Of a stretch of 64,000 bases of DNA, positions 55,245 to 64,000 are shown one piece after another. The translations under genes and the position numbers were made by a program. How positions within the stretch are numbered: the first letter of the stretch is position 1; the number at the start of each line of letters is the position of its first letter. The notes below the pieces were generated by a model. That model made no database searches. It was not told where the DNA came from and saw only the letters and a list, made by a program, of their open reading frames with translations. Source of the DNA: Viridibacillus arenosi (GTDB lineage Bacteria > Bacillota > Bacilli > Bacillales_A > Planococcaceae); the NCBI RefSeq assembly GCF_001955655.1, contig NZ_MSPW01000004.1, positions 310,001-374,000 of the forward strand, in the 5' to 3' direction.

Positions 55245-55410
55245 TTAGGAAGGCAACCTAAGTACGCGACGTCCTGTCGCAACGGTTGCATGACTAACAT
55301 CCTGTTAGCCCAAGGCGCTCGTTAAGCTATGAGGACGTTGGAGGGCGGAAGCCAAAGTCGCTTTTTGACTTTGAGTGCCCGACCGAAACGACCTGAGTAG
55401 CTAGCGCCAG
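55245..55410 (+). ncRNA. Bacillaceae-1-type structured RNA, copy 2
   Basis: Same architecture 170 bases downstream: outer stem GCAACC/GGTTGC, internal loop TAAGTAC/AAC, inner GCGAC-GTCCT-GTCGC (55266-55280), then CTAAC-ATCCT-GTTAG (55294-55308). Relative to copy 1 the loops are unchanged while stems differ by paired changes, showing selection on structure. CAAAGTC/GACTTTG forms the third stem. GGCGCT and AGCGCC may close the whole element. Confidence 0.78.
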
Positions 55411-55446
55411 AAGCTGAATATGTAACTAAATGCTGAATGCACTCGT

Positions 55447-55520
55447 TTAGTGGAAGATAACCTAAATTAGCCGTTTCCTATAGTGATAGCTAACTGATCC
55501 ACATCCTGTTGCTCCAGGAC
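55447..55520 (+). ncRNA. Decayed third Bacillaceae-1-type copy
   Basis: Sequence aligns with copy 1, but the stems no longer pair (GCCGT-TTCCT-ATAGT; TCCAC-ATCCT-GTTGC). The ACATCCTGT core is kept. Probably a relic of the 376-bp duplication. Confidence 0.55.
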
Positions 55521-55628
55521 ATTCACAAGAATTGTACAAATAAACACTAGCTAAAACGCCACTTTCGATGCCCATAAAAGTAATGGAAATGTACAATACT
55601 ATCAAGAGATAAAAATTAGTGGAAAATA

Positions 55629-55678
55629 AAAAATGAAGGAACTAATCATTTCATTAGCCCCTTCATTTTTATTTTTTG
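55629..55678 (+). terminator. Terminator after the RNA array
   Basis: AAATGAAGG (55631-55639) pairs with CCTTCATTT (55660-55668), with CTAAT/ATTAG inside, followed by a T-rich run. It is the first terminator downstream of icmF, so icmF and the RNA elements may be on one transcript. Confidence 0.85.
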
Positions 55679-55720
55679 TATAATAGGGAGTAAAACAAAT
55701 TTTAAGGAGTTCTTGTTTAT

Positions 55721-55879
55721 ATGAAAAGCTTACTACATTGTCTATTTATCATAATTTGCCTGGTACTTATATTCTTTTTGTATAACAAGCAATTAGGGGC
55801 CATCCCCATCCTTATTTTTTCCATATATCTTTTTGTTTATGGGTTTCGACAATTGAGAAATCAAAAAAAGAATAATTGA
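55721..55879 (+). CDS. Small hydrophobic membrane protein (52 residues), unknown
   Basis: Starts at ATG with AAGGAG at 55704-55709. Two membrane spans (about residues 4-20 and 28-43, separated by YNKQLGAI) are followed by a basic tail RQLRNQKKNN. A TATAAT at 55679-55684 could be its -10. I know no family. The good ribosome site and membrane-protein composition support translation. It ends just before the rpoE promoter region. Confidence 0.6.
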   Translation: MKSLLHCLFIIICLVLIFFLYNKQLGAIPILIFSIYLFVYGFRQLRNQKKNN

Positions 55880-55906
55880 TTGTGGCGTAATCAAAGAAAG
55901 ATTGTA

Positions 55907-55912
55907 TATAAT
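55907..55912 (+). promoter_or_regulatory. Candidate -10 box of rpoE
   Basis: TATAAT at 55907-55912 without a convincing -35. A start near 55919 would give a leader of about 33 bases to the TTG start. Confidence 0.4.
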
Positions 55913-55951
55913 GGATATTATGTTTATGTATTAAGAAGGGACGTGCACGAT

Positions 55952-56500
55952 TTGAACTTTCGTGAAATGACAAAAGAACAACTATCAGAAGAATCGTTTA
56001 TCGATTTAGCATACGGAATTTTAGATTCAAAAAAACAACCATTAACTTTCCCAGAACTGATGAAAGAAATCCAAGCAATAAAAGGTTGTGATGATGCAGA
56101 AGTAAAAGAGCGCTTGCAACAATTTTATACAGATCTTAACATTGAGGGTCGTTTTATTGTACTAGGTGAAAACCGTTGGGGACTTCGCGAGTGGTATGCA
56201 ATTGAACAAATCGAAGAAGAAACAGCGCCAACAGTAAAAGTCCGCAAGAAAAAAGCTAAAGCAGTAATTGACGATGAAGATGAACTTGAACTTGAAGAAG
56301 AAGAATTAGACTTCGATGAAAACTTCGATGAATTCGTTGAAGATCCAACCGAAGAAGATGAAGAAGAAGAAGAGGAAGAATTCGAAGATGTTACAATCGA
56401 TGATATCGATGAAGACCTTGATGAAGACTTGCTTGAAGAAGAAGATGAATTCGAAATTGATGAAGAAGATGATGAGTTAGAAGAAGAGGAAGAAGAATAA
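55952..56500 (+). CDS. rpoE: RNA polymerase delta subunit
   Basis: A 182-residue delta factor, which loosens RNA polymerase-DNA complexes and aids recycling. The N-terminal winged-helix HARE-HTH domain (residues 1-90, LSEESFIDLAYGIL, GRFIVLGENRWGLREWY) is followed by a short basic patch (RKKKAKA) and a disordered tail of about 80 residues, almost entirely Asp/Glu. TTG 55952 gives the expected MNFREMTKEQL start and has AAGAAGGG eleven bases before; longer upstream frames lack this. Located before pyrG as in B. subtilis. Confidence 0.93.
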   Translation: MNFREMTKEQLSEESFIDLAYGILDSKKQPLTFPELMKEIQAIKGCDDAEVKERLQQFYTDLNIEGRFIVLGENRWGLREWYAIEQIEEETAPTVKVRKKKAKAVIDDEDELELEEEELDFDENFDEFVEDPTEEDEEEEEEEFEDVTIDDIDEDLDEDLLEEEDEFEIDEEDDELEEEEEE

Positions 56501-56504
56501 TTTC

Positions 56505-56541
56505 TTGACTTCTAGCTGAGTTCCATATAATCTTTTACTTG
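56505..56541 (+). promoter_or_regulatory. pyrG promoter with GGG start for CTP-sensing reiteration
   Basis: TTGACT (56505-56510), 17-base spacer, TAATCT (56528-56533), then seven bases to GGGCTCC with the start at G56541. In B. subtilis pyrG the same 5' GGGCU start undergoes repeated G addition when CTP is low. Confidence 0.8.
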
Positions 56542-56562
56542 GGCTCCTTAAAAGGAGAATGA

Positions 56563-58242
<1,680 letters not shown>

Positions 58243-58373
58243 ATTCTGTTTTTGCGTTACAAGACTTGAATATCTTTATATGGCTCGAGTTCAAAATGGT
58301 TTTTCAGATTCAATTGAGTAACTAGCATACAAAGGGCATACAAAGTTTGTTAGCTAGAAAAACAAAAGATTTA

Positions 58374-58424
58374 TACAAAGAGACTACTCCACATGTTTAA
58401 ATGAAGAGTAGTCTCTTTTTTTGT
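58374..58424 (+). terminator. Terminator of pyrG
   Basis: AGAGACTACTC pairs with GAGTAGTCTCT, followed by T7; about 135 bases after the stop. The stretch between shows no gene. Confidence 0.88.
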
Positions 58425-58487
58425 GGAAAATAAATAAATTAGACCATACTATAACAGTAATCATAATCATTCAAATAACTAAAAAAC

Positions 58488-58523
58488 ACAAAAAAACCAC
58501 TCCAAGAATTTATAGAGTGGCCA
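58488..58523 (-). terminator. Terminator of ywjG
   Basis: CCACTC (58497-58502) pairs with GAGTGG (58515-58520); the minus strand continues into a T run. Confidence 0.75.
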
Positions 58524-58541
58524 GAAAAAGTTGGATTATTA

Positions 58542-59060
58542 CTAATCATTAGATAGCATTTCGTCATAAGACATTTTAACAGCTTCGTATACAAACAGTG
58601 CAGCGAAACTATATGGCAGTACAATTCGTTCACCGGTATCATTTGGCAATAACCCTTTTTTGATGCCTAATGATACATAGGTATAAGCTAAATCAGCCAT
58701 CTCGCCACTATCTTCAGCTTTTTCACTTGCAACTACAGCAAATGGAATAAATAAATCGTATAATGAATGTGCCAATTCGAGAGCCTGTGGATCGTTTGCG
58801 TGACGAGTGAAAATACATACACGGTCTGTTGATACTAATTTTGTATTTTTAGACCAAGGGTTTAATTTTGTAAAAGGTTCTGCACTGTGCAAAGCATTAT
58901 CTTCAATTGCTTGCATTTCATCAAAACAAGCAAAATATACAGTTCCTTCAGCGATACCGGCTTGCGCTAATAATCGAGCAGTTTCTTCTATTGCTTCTTC
59001 TTGACTAGTCGAAATTCTTTGTAAGAGACCGCCAAGCTGTGTCGACAACATTTTCAACAT
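58542..59060 (-). CDS. ywjG: YwjG family protein (DUF2529)
   Basis: A 172-residue protein with a sugar-isomerase-like (SIS-type) alpha/beta pattern, of unknown function. ATG 59060 is chosen as GTGAGGTGA lies just before it and the length then equals that of B. subtilis YwjG. Segments LAQAGIAEGTVYFACFDEMQAIE and YSFAALFVYEAVKMSYDEML are characteristic. It lies between pyrG and spo0F on the opposite strand, as in B. subtilis. Confidence 0.87.
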   Translation of the reverse strand: MLKMLSTQLGGLLQRISTSQEEAIEETARLLAQAGIAEGTVYFACFDEMQAIEDNALHSAEPFTKLNPWSKNTKLVSTDRVCIFTRHANDPQALELAHSLYDLFIPFAVVASEKAEDSGEMADLAYTYVSLGIKKGLLPNDTGERIVLPYSFAALFVYEAVKMSYDEMLSND

Positions 59061-59132
59061 AATATTCACCTCACGGCTTTTATTATAATAATTGTTCATT
59101 TTAAATGCAAAATGAATTATTTTAATGTATTA

Positions 59133-59162
59133 AAAGGGAAAATGAGGTATATTATCGAATAA
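59133..59162 (+). promoter_or_regulatory. Candidate sigma-H-type promoter / 0A-like site before spo0F
   Basis: AAAGGGAAAAT followed about 12 bases later by CGAAT resembles the sigma-H pattern RWAGGANNT - HGAAT with mismatches. TATCGAA is a 6 of 7 match to the 0A box. B. subtilis spo0F is known to use sigma-H and Spo0A; here it is only suggestive. Confidence 0.35.
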
Positions 59163-59199
59163 TACGTACGGGGGAATAAAAAAAGGGAGTATGGTAAAG

Positions 59200-59559
59200 G
59201 TGAAAAAAATACTTATAGTAGATGATCAACAAGGAATTCGCTTACTACTCAATGAGGTGTTCAAGAAAGAAGGCTATGAAACATATCTAGCGGCTAACGG
59301 TCTTGAAGCTTTGCAATATATAGATAAAATAATGATGGATTGTGTCTTGTTAGATATGAAAATTCCTGGTATGGATGGAATTGAAATACTAAAACGTATA
59401 AATAAACAATTGCCTGACCTGCCTGTACTTATGATGACAGCTTATGGCGAATTGGATTTGATTAAAGAAGCAGAGGCGCTTGGTGCTAAGCATTACTTTA
59501 CAAAACCATTCGACATCTACGAAGTGCGAGACGTGGTCAATAAAATATTGAAAGATTGA
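59200..59559 (+). CDS. spo0F: Sporulation phosphorelay response regulator Spo0F
   Basis: A 119-residue single receiver domain, without an output domain. The acidic pocket is DDQ (residues 9-11), the phosphorylation site is LLDMKIPGMDG (Asp near residue 53), the switch Thr is in MMTAYGE and the lysine in FTKPFD. The DQ-G-IR start and PGMDGIEILKR are the Spo0F form. It relays phosphate from sporulation kinases to Spo0B. GTG 59200 is preferred because GGGAG ends about ten bases before; ATG 59191 would be too close to it. Confidence 0.94.
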   Translation: MKKILIVDDQQGIRLLLNEVFKKEGYETYLAANGLEALQYIDKIMMDCVLLDMKIPGMDGIEILKRINKQLPDLPVLMMTAYGELDLIKEAEALGAKHYFTKPFDIYEVRDVVNKILKD

Positions 59560-59655
59560 TGGTGAGCAGTGGTCAACGACGTATGTTTTTGATATTATGA
59601 GTTATGATATTAAGTAACCTTAATACCACGATTCATACTAGAGGAGGAATTTGTA

Positions 59656-60510
59656 ATGGCTTTGGTTTCCATGAAAGAAATGTTGATTAAAGGTAAAAAA
59701 GAAGGTTATGCAGTTGGTCAATTCAACATCAATAACCTTGAATTCACTCAAGCTATTTTACTTGCTGCAGAAGAAGAAAAATCACCAGTAATTTTAGGTG
59801 TTTCTGAAGGTGCGGGGAAATACATGGGAGGATTTATTGCCGTAGTCCACATGGTAAAAGGCCTGATCGAAAGCTACAAGATTACAGTTCCAGTAGCAAT
59901 TCACTTAGACCACGGTTCAAGCTTCGAAAAATGTAAAGAAGCAATTGATGCTGGTTTTACATCAGTTATGATTGATGCTTCACACCATTCGTTCGAAGAG
60001 AATGTTGAAATCACTTCTAAGGTGGTTGAATATGCACACGCTAGAGGTGTTTCTGTGGAAGCAGAACTCGGCACAGTTGGTGGCGATGAAGATGGAGTAA
60101 TTGGTGGCATCATGTATGCAGATCCACAAGAATGTAAAAAACTTGTAGAAGCTACAAATATTGATTGCCTTGCACCTGCATTAGGTTCAGTTCATGGTCC
60201 TTATCAAGGTGAGCCAAACTTAGGTTTTAAAGAAATGGAAGAAATCTCAAACTTAGCTGACTTACCATTAGTATTACATGGTGGTACTGGTATTCCTTTA
60301 AAAGATATTCAACGTTCAATCTCTTTAGGAACAGCTAAAATAAACGTTAATACTGAAAACCAAATTGCTGCTACAAAAGCAGTTCGTGAAGTATTAGCAA
60401 ATGACACTAAAGTTTATGATCCACGTAAATATTTAATTCCAGCTCGTGATGCTATTAAAGCGACAGTTATTGGCAAAATACGCGAATTCGGAAGTGCTCA
60501 AAAAGCATAA
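59656..60510 (+). CDS. fba: Fructose-bisphosphate aldolase, class II
   Basis: A 284-residue zinc-dependent aldolase of glycolysis and gluconeogenesis. The zinc ligands include HLDHGSS (about residue 83) and the later histidines in [10 protein letters not shown] and LHGGTGIP. The catalytic aspartate lies in the HLDH motif. Ribosome site GAGGAGG. Corresponds to fbaA after spo0F in B. subtilis. Confidence 0.96.
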   Translation: MALVSMKEMLIKGKKEGYAVGQFNINNLEFTQAILLAAEEEKSPVILGVSEGAGKYMGGFIAVVHMVKGLIESYKITVPVAIHLDHGSSFEKCKEAIDAGFTSVMIDASHHSFEENVEITSKVVEYAHARGVSVEAELGTVGGDEDGVIGGIMYADPQECKKLVEATNIDCLAPALGSVHGPYQGEPNLGFKEMEEISNLADLPLVLHGGTGIPLKDIQRSISLGTAKINVNTENQIAATKAVREVLANDTKVYDPRKYLIPARDAIKATVIGKIREFGSAQKA

Positions 60511-60524
60511 TTAATTAGGTGAAA

Positions 60525-60572
60525 TGAGGAGAAGTGTTCGGTTAAATTAATCGGCCCTTCTCCTATTTTCCA
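60525..60572 (+). terminator. Weak terminator or processing hairpin between fba and tal
   Basis: AGGAGAAG (60527-60534) pairs with CTTCTCCT (60557-60564) followed only by ATTTT. Probably a partial stop, since tal begins 30 bases later. Confidence 0.5.
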
Positions 60573-60592
60573 TCATCCAGGGGGATATTATA

Positions 60593-61240
60593 ATGAAATT
60601 TTTTATCGATACAGCTAACTTTGAAGAAATCAAAGAAGCGCATTCTTGGGGAATTATCTCAGGTGTAACAACAAATCCATCATTAGTAGCAAAAGAACAA
60701 AATATCTCATTCCACGATCGTCTACGTGAAATTGCGGAATTAGTAGATGGTTCTATTAGTGGAGAAGTAATTTCACTAGATGCAGAAGGCATGATTAAAG
60801 AAGGTCTTGAACTTGCTGCAATTGCACCGAATATTACTGTGAAACTACCAATGACACCAGCTGGTTTAACAGCTTGTTCTACACTATCAAAAAAAGGCAT
60901 TAAGACAAACGTTACATTAATCTTTAGTGCAAACCAAGCACTATTAGCAGCTCGTGCGGGAGCAACTTACGTATCTCCATTCTTAGGTCGTTTAGATGAT
61001 CTTGGCCAAGATGGCATTGAGTTAGTACGCCAAATCGCTGAAATCTTCGCTATTCATGAAATCCCTACGCAAATTATTGCAGCTTCTATTCGTCACCCAC
61101 AACATATTACAGAAGCGGCTCTTGCTGGTGCACATATTTCCACAACTCCATTTAAAGTTTTAGCTCAATTATTCAAACATCCTTTAACTGATAAAGGAAT
61201 TGAAGGTTTCTTAGCGGATTGGAATAAGAAAAACGGTTAA
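60593..61240 (+). CDS. tal: Transaldolase (short TalC/fructose-6-phosphate aldolase type)
   Basis: A 215-residue transaldolase. The N terminus [31 protein letters not shown] is characteristic of the short class. The Schiff-base lysine is in [12 protein letters not shown] (about residue 83); [29 protein letters not shown] follows. It links the pentose phosphate pathway to glycolysis. Homologue of B. subtilis YwjH at the same position. Confidence 0.95.
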   Translation: MKFFIDTANFEEIKEAHSWGIISGVTTNPSLVAKEQNISFHDRLREIAELVDGSISGEVISLDAEGMIKEGLELAAIAPNITVKLPMTPAGLTACSTLSKKGIKTNVTLIFSANQALLAARAGATYVSPFLGRLDDLGQDGIELVRQIAEIFAIHEIPTQIIAASIRHPQHITEAALAGAHISTTPFKVLAQLFKHPLTDKGIEGFLADWNKKNG

Positions 61241-61276
61241 TAATAATAGAAATATCCGAAGATGAAGGAGATTTAC

Positions 61277-62563
61277 ATGGACGTTTATAAAATTAACGGC
61301 GACAAGCGTTTGCAAGGTACAATCAAAGTAAACGGCGCTAAAAATAGTGCTGTGGCCTTAATTCCAGCATCCATATTGGCTAATTCACCCGTCACGATCG
61401 AAGGCTTACCAGAAATTCTAGACGTTACAACATTGAAAGCCTTACTTGAAGAAATTGGTGGAGAAGTACAATTTTCTGACGGTCATATGGTTATTGATCC
61501 TCGAGGAATGGTTGATATGCCTTTACCAAATGGCAATGTCAAAAAACTTCGCGCTTCGTACTATATGATGGGAGCGATGTTAGGACGATTTAAAAAGGCT
61601 GTTATTGGATTACCTGGTGGTTGTCATTTAGGACCACGCCCGATTGATCAACATATTAAAGGCTTTGAAGCATTAGGCGCTAAAGTAACAAATGAGCATG
61701 GTGCAATCTATTTACGAGCTGATGAATTAGTAGGTGCTAAAATCTATTTAGATGTTAGCAGTGTAGGGGCCACTATTAACATCATGCTTGCTGCAGTTAA
61801 AGCAAAAGGACGCACAGTCATTGAAAATGCTGCAAAAGAACCCGAGATTATTGATGTTGCCACGTTACTAACGAATATGGGAGCTAAGATTAAAGGTGCA
61901 GGTACGAACGTTATTCGTATTGATGGCGTTGAAGAGTTACACGGTACAAATCATACAATTATTCCAGACAGAATAGAAGCTGGTACATTTATGATAATGG
62001 CCGCAGCAATTGGTGATGGTATTATAATCGATAATGTAATTCCTTTACACGTAGAAGCTGTTACAGCGAAACTACGAGAAATGGGCGTCAAAATCATTGA
62101 GGAAGAAGAGAGAATCATCATTCCTAAAGTTGAAAAACTTCAGGCTGTTGATGTGAAAACTCTTGTATATCCAGGTTTCCCTACGGATTTACAACAACCC
62201 TTTACTGTATTATTAACACAATCTCAAGGTTCATCAGTCGTGACAGATACAATCTATTCTGCCCGTTTTAAACATATTGATGAAATAGCCCGCATGGGAG
62301 CAAATGGTAAAGTAGAAGGACGTACAGCCATTATTAATGGTTCGACTAAGCTAGAAGCTGCTACAGTTACTGCTACAGATTTAAGAGCAGGTGCAGCACT
62401 GGTTATTGCAGGCTTATTAGCTAAGGGCGAAACAGAAATCCATGACATTTTCCACATAGAAAGAGGCTATAGTTCATTGGTTCCGAAGCTACGTGCGCTT
62501 GGTGCAGATATTCGCCGTGAATCGCTACCTTCAGAACAAGAAAACAAAGCCACAAATAGATAA
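61277..62563 (+). CDS. murA: UDP-N-acetylglucosamine 1-carboxyvinyltransferase (second-copy MurA, MurZ type)
   Basis: A 428-residue enzyme of the first committed peptidoglycan step, the target of fosfomycin. The fosfomycin-reactive cysteine is in [15 protein letters not shown] (about residue 116). [25 protein letters not shown] is the standard start. ATG 61277 is chosen since AAGGAGA lies just before it; the in-frame ATG at 61262 is inside the ribosome-site region. The tal-murA-glpX-rho order shows this is the MurZ (MurAB) paralogue of B. subtilis. Confidence 0.94.
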   Translation: MDVYKINGDKRLQGTIKVNGAKNSAVALIPASILANSPVTIEGLPEILDVTTLKALLEEIGGEVQFSDGHMVIDPRGMVDMPLPNGNVKKLRASYYMMGAMLGRFKKAVIGLPGGCHLGPRPIDQHIKGFEALGAKVTNEHGAIYLRADELVGAKIYLDVSSVGATINIMLAAVKAKGRTVIENAAKEPEIIDVATLLTNMGAKIKGAGTNVIRIDGVEELHGTNHTIIPDRIEAGTFMIMAAAIGDGIIIDNVIPLHVEAVTAKLREMGVKIIEEEERIIIPKVEKLQAVDVKTLVYPGFPTDLQQPFTVLLTQSQGSSVVTDTIYSARFKHIDEIARMGANGKVEGRTAIINGSTKLEAATVTATDLRAGAALVIAGLLAKGETEIHDIFHIERGYSSLVPKLRALGADIRRESLPSEQENKATNR

Positions 62564-62579
62564 AACTGAAAAAAAGTCG

Positions 62580-62646
62580 CACAGAATTATCTGTGTGCTA
62601 CAATAGATTTAGTTTTAAAGGATTCCAACCATTTAATGAGTTGGAA
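62580..62646 (+). promoter_or_regulatory. glpX promoter with operator-like and leader hairpins
   Basis: An extended -10, TGCTACAAT (62596-62604), has the palindrome CACAGA-ATTA-TCTGTG (62580-62595) directly upstream in place of a -35. A perfect 7-bp hairpin, TTCCAAC/GTTGGAA (62623-62629, 62640-62646), lies in the leader just before the GGGAGG ribosome site. Confidence 0.55.
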
Positions 62647-62666
62647 AGCGGGAGGATAAGTTAAAA

Positions 62667-63635
62667 ATGAAACGCAGTTTATCAATGGAAGTAGTACGTG
62701 TTACAGAAGCAGCAGCAATTGCCTCAGCAAGATGGATGGGCCGAGGATTGAAAATGGAAGCAGATGACGCAGCAACAACAGCCATGCGTCAAGTATTTGA
62801 TTCTATTCCTATGCAAGGAACAGTCGTAATCGGTGAAGGTGAAATGGACGAAGCACCAATGTTATATATTGGTGAACAATTAGGTCATGATGAAAATGGA
62901 CCTCATGTCGATATCGCCGTAGATCCTCTAGAAGGGACGAATATCGTAGCAGCTGGTAGTGGTAACGCACTAACTGTATTAGCAATCGCTGATCGCGGAA
63001 ACTTACTTCATGCACCTGATATGTACATGGAAAAGATTGCAGTAGGTCCAGAAGCAGCAGGGAAAATTGATATTAATGCACCAGTAATTGATAACTTACG
63101 TGCAGTAGCTAAAGCAAAAAACAAAGATATTGAAGACGTAGTAGCGACTCTATTAAATCGTGATCGTCACCAACATATTGTTGATCAAATTCGTGATGCT
63201 GGTGCTCGTATTAAATTTATCTCTGATGGAGATGTAGCAGCAGCAATTAACACAGCTTTTGATGAAACAGGCGTAGATATTCTATTCGGAATGGGTGGAG
63301 CTCCTGAAGGTGTAATTGCCGCAGTAGCATTAAAATGTCTTGGTGGAGAATTCCAAGGTAAATTAATTCCGTCGAATGATGAAGAGATTGAACGTTGCAA
63401 AAAGATGGGTATCGAAGTTAATAAAGTATTATATATGGATGACCTTGTTAAAGGTGACGATGCAATCTTCGCCGCAACAGGTGTTACAGATGGAGAGTTA
63501 CTAAAAGGTGTTCAATTTAAAGGTGGGCACTGTACAACTGAATCAGTTGTTATGCGTGCTAAATCTGGTACTGTTCGTTTCATCGAAGGACGCCATAGCC
63601 TAACTAAAAAACCAAATCTATTTATGGAATATTAA
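62667..63635 (+). CDS. glpX: Fructose-1,6-bisphosphatase, class II (GlpX)
   Basis: A 322-residue lithium-sensitive-fold phosphatase of gluconeogenesis. Metal/substrate motifs are [15 protein letters not shown] (about residues 55-69), DPLEGTN (about 88) and [12 protein letters not shown] (about 210). Corresponds to B. subtilis YwjI. Expressed probably from its own promoter before the gene and partly from murA read-through. Confidence 0.95.
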   Translation: MKRSLSMEVVRVTEAAAIASARWMGRGLKMEADDAATTAMRQVFDSIPMQGTVVIGEGEMDEAPMLYIGEQLGHDENGPHVDIAVDPLEGTNIVAAGSGNALTVLAIADRGNLLHAPDMYMEKIAVGPEAAGKIDINAPVIDNLRAVAKAKNKDIEDVVATLLNRDRHQHIVDQIRDAGARIKFISDGDVAAAINTAFDETGVDILFGMGGAPEGVIAAVALKCLGGEFQGKLIPSNDEEIERCKKMGIEVNKVLYMDDLVKGDDAIFAATGVTDGELLKGVQFKGGHCTTESVVMRAKSGTVRFIEGRHSLTKKPNLFMEY

Positions 63636-63648
63636 ACTTCAATATTAA

Positions 63649-63680
63649 TTGCCCGGCATTTGCCGGGCATCTTCTTAAAG
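63649..63680 (+). terminator. Hairpin after glpX
   Basis: GCCCGGCA pairs with TGCCGGGC (63651-63668) with a T-poor tail (ATCTTCTT), so a moderate terminator. Confidence 0.7.
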
Positions 63681-63765
63681 TACATTTCATTCATTTACTC
63701 GCAATTCTCACACATCTATGTTGACCAAATTCATCTATACAAAAAACTTATATAAGAGTGGTGCT

Positions 63766-64000
63766 ATGTCTATGACGACAATGACAATTTCTCAGCTTGA
63801 AGATATGAAACTGAAAGATTTGTATGCGCTTGCGAGAGATTATAAAATTTCATACTATAGTAAGCTGACAAAAAAAGAATTAATTTTTGCGATTTTAAAA
63901 TCAAGAGCAGAACAAGAAGGCTACTTCTTCATGGAAGGTGTCCTTGAGATTATTCAACAAGAGGGCTTTGGTTTCTTAAGACCTATAAATTATTCACCAA
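63766..64000 (+). CDS. rho: Transcription termination factor Rho, 3' partial
   Basis: The first 78 codons of rho run off the right edge. The SAP-like N-terminal helix domain (LEDMKLKDLYALARDYKI, then YSKLTKKELIFAIL) is followed by the beginning of the cold-shock RNA-binding domain, FMEGVLEIIQQEGFGFLRP. It is the expected gene after glpX in Bacillales. The ribosome site before ATG 63766 is weak (GAGTGGTG); ATG 63772 is possible. Confidence 0.95.
   Translation, partial: MSMTTMTISQLEDMKLKDLYALARDYKISYYSKLTKKELIFAILKSRAEQEGYFFMEGVLEIIQQEGFGFLRPINYSP

Larger units (their letters stand above)
55040..55520 (+). repeat. Tandemly duplicated region at the 3' end of icmF (376-bp period)
   Basis: The 22 bases at 55040-55061, which include the last two codons and the stop of icmF, recur exactly at 55416-55437. 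The following sequence can be aligned at an offset of 374-376 bases (for example AGATAGCCTAA at 55081 and AGATAACCTAA at 55455), with decay in the second copy. Inside the first 376 bases, two further units of about 170 bases resemble each other. Confidence 0.85.

Overview
The window is low-GC, densely packed chromosomal DNA from an endospore-forming member of the Bacillales. Spore genes (gerQ, cwlJ, rsfA, pbpG, spo0F), bacillithiol genes (bshB2 with a yojF neighbour), a coproheme-type heme pathway (hemQ), the octanoyl-relay protein LipL, and gene order close to the Bacillus subtilis ung-ywd / ywf / ywg / ywh / ywi / rpoE-pyrG-ywjG-spo0F-fbaA-tal-murZ-glpX-rho stretch all agree. The mixture of orders and the IcmF-linked fatty-acid locus fit the Planococcaceae/Caryophanaceae (Lysinibacillus or Solibacillus type); that placement is inference. 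I see no rRNA, tRNA, insertion sequence, prophage or CRISPR array.

Layout. 1-3.7 kb: the end of an iron-siderophore ABC importer (ATPase, two permeases) plus a ferredoxin-NADP-reductase-like flavoprotein. 4.0-7.0 kb: a TrpX-type ABC transporter (lipoprotein, permease, ATPase) behind a good promoter. 7.2-15.2 kb: mostly minus-strand housekeeping genes (ilvA, a YjiH-type membrane protein, bshB2, yojF, pdxK) around a plus-strand UvrD-like helicase. 15.4-20.1 kb: DUF4230-ung, a small Cys-rich protein, ywdI, ywdK and the spore germination pair gerQ-cwlJ. 20.2-33.8 kb: ywhH-like deacylase, a HAD phosphatase, hemQ, lipL, rsfA, yuzB, ywfO, ywgA, a 4-oxalocrotonate tautomerase, ywhD, pbpG, a membrane diguanylate cyclase, ywiB and argS.

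33.9-43.9 kb is the showpiece: a promoter, a cobalamin riboswitch and an intrinsic terminator precede a tight 11-gene operon, btuF-btuC-btuD::cbiZ-cbiB-cobD-cobU-cobS-cobC-(second short cobU-like)-pduO-cblT-cblS counted with the fusion as one gene product. It takes up corrinoids, removes unwanted side chains (CbiZ), rebuilds the nucleotide loop and adenosylates the product. It has no corrin-ring synthesis genes, no cobT and no bluB; the last two genes probably salvage alpha-ribazole instead.

44.2-55.0 kb is an acyl-CoA oxidation locus: fadF, thiolase, 3-hydroxyacyl-CoA dehydrogenase, two acyl-CoA dehydrogenases, a TetR-type regulator and the B12-dependent isobutyryl-CoA mutase icmF. Palindromes of the FadR type sit in front of fadF and in front of the thiolase. 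icmF is the evident consumer of the cobalamin made by the upstream operon.

55.0-55.5 kb, directly after icmF, holds a non-coding array. Two intact copies of a structured RNA with paired RUCCU hairpin loops and compensatory stem changes match the described Bacillaceae-1 RNA motif. A third, decayed copy follows, and the array carries an exact 22-bp duplicate of the icmF 3' end. 55.7-64 kb: a 52-residue membrane protein, rpoE, pyrG with a B. subtilis-type CTP-sensing attenuator, ywjG, spo0F, fba, tal, murA, glpX and the start of rho.
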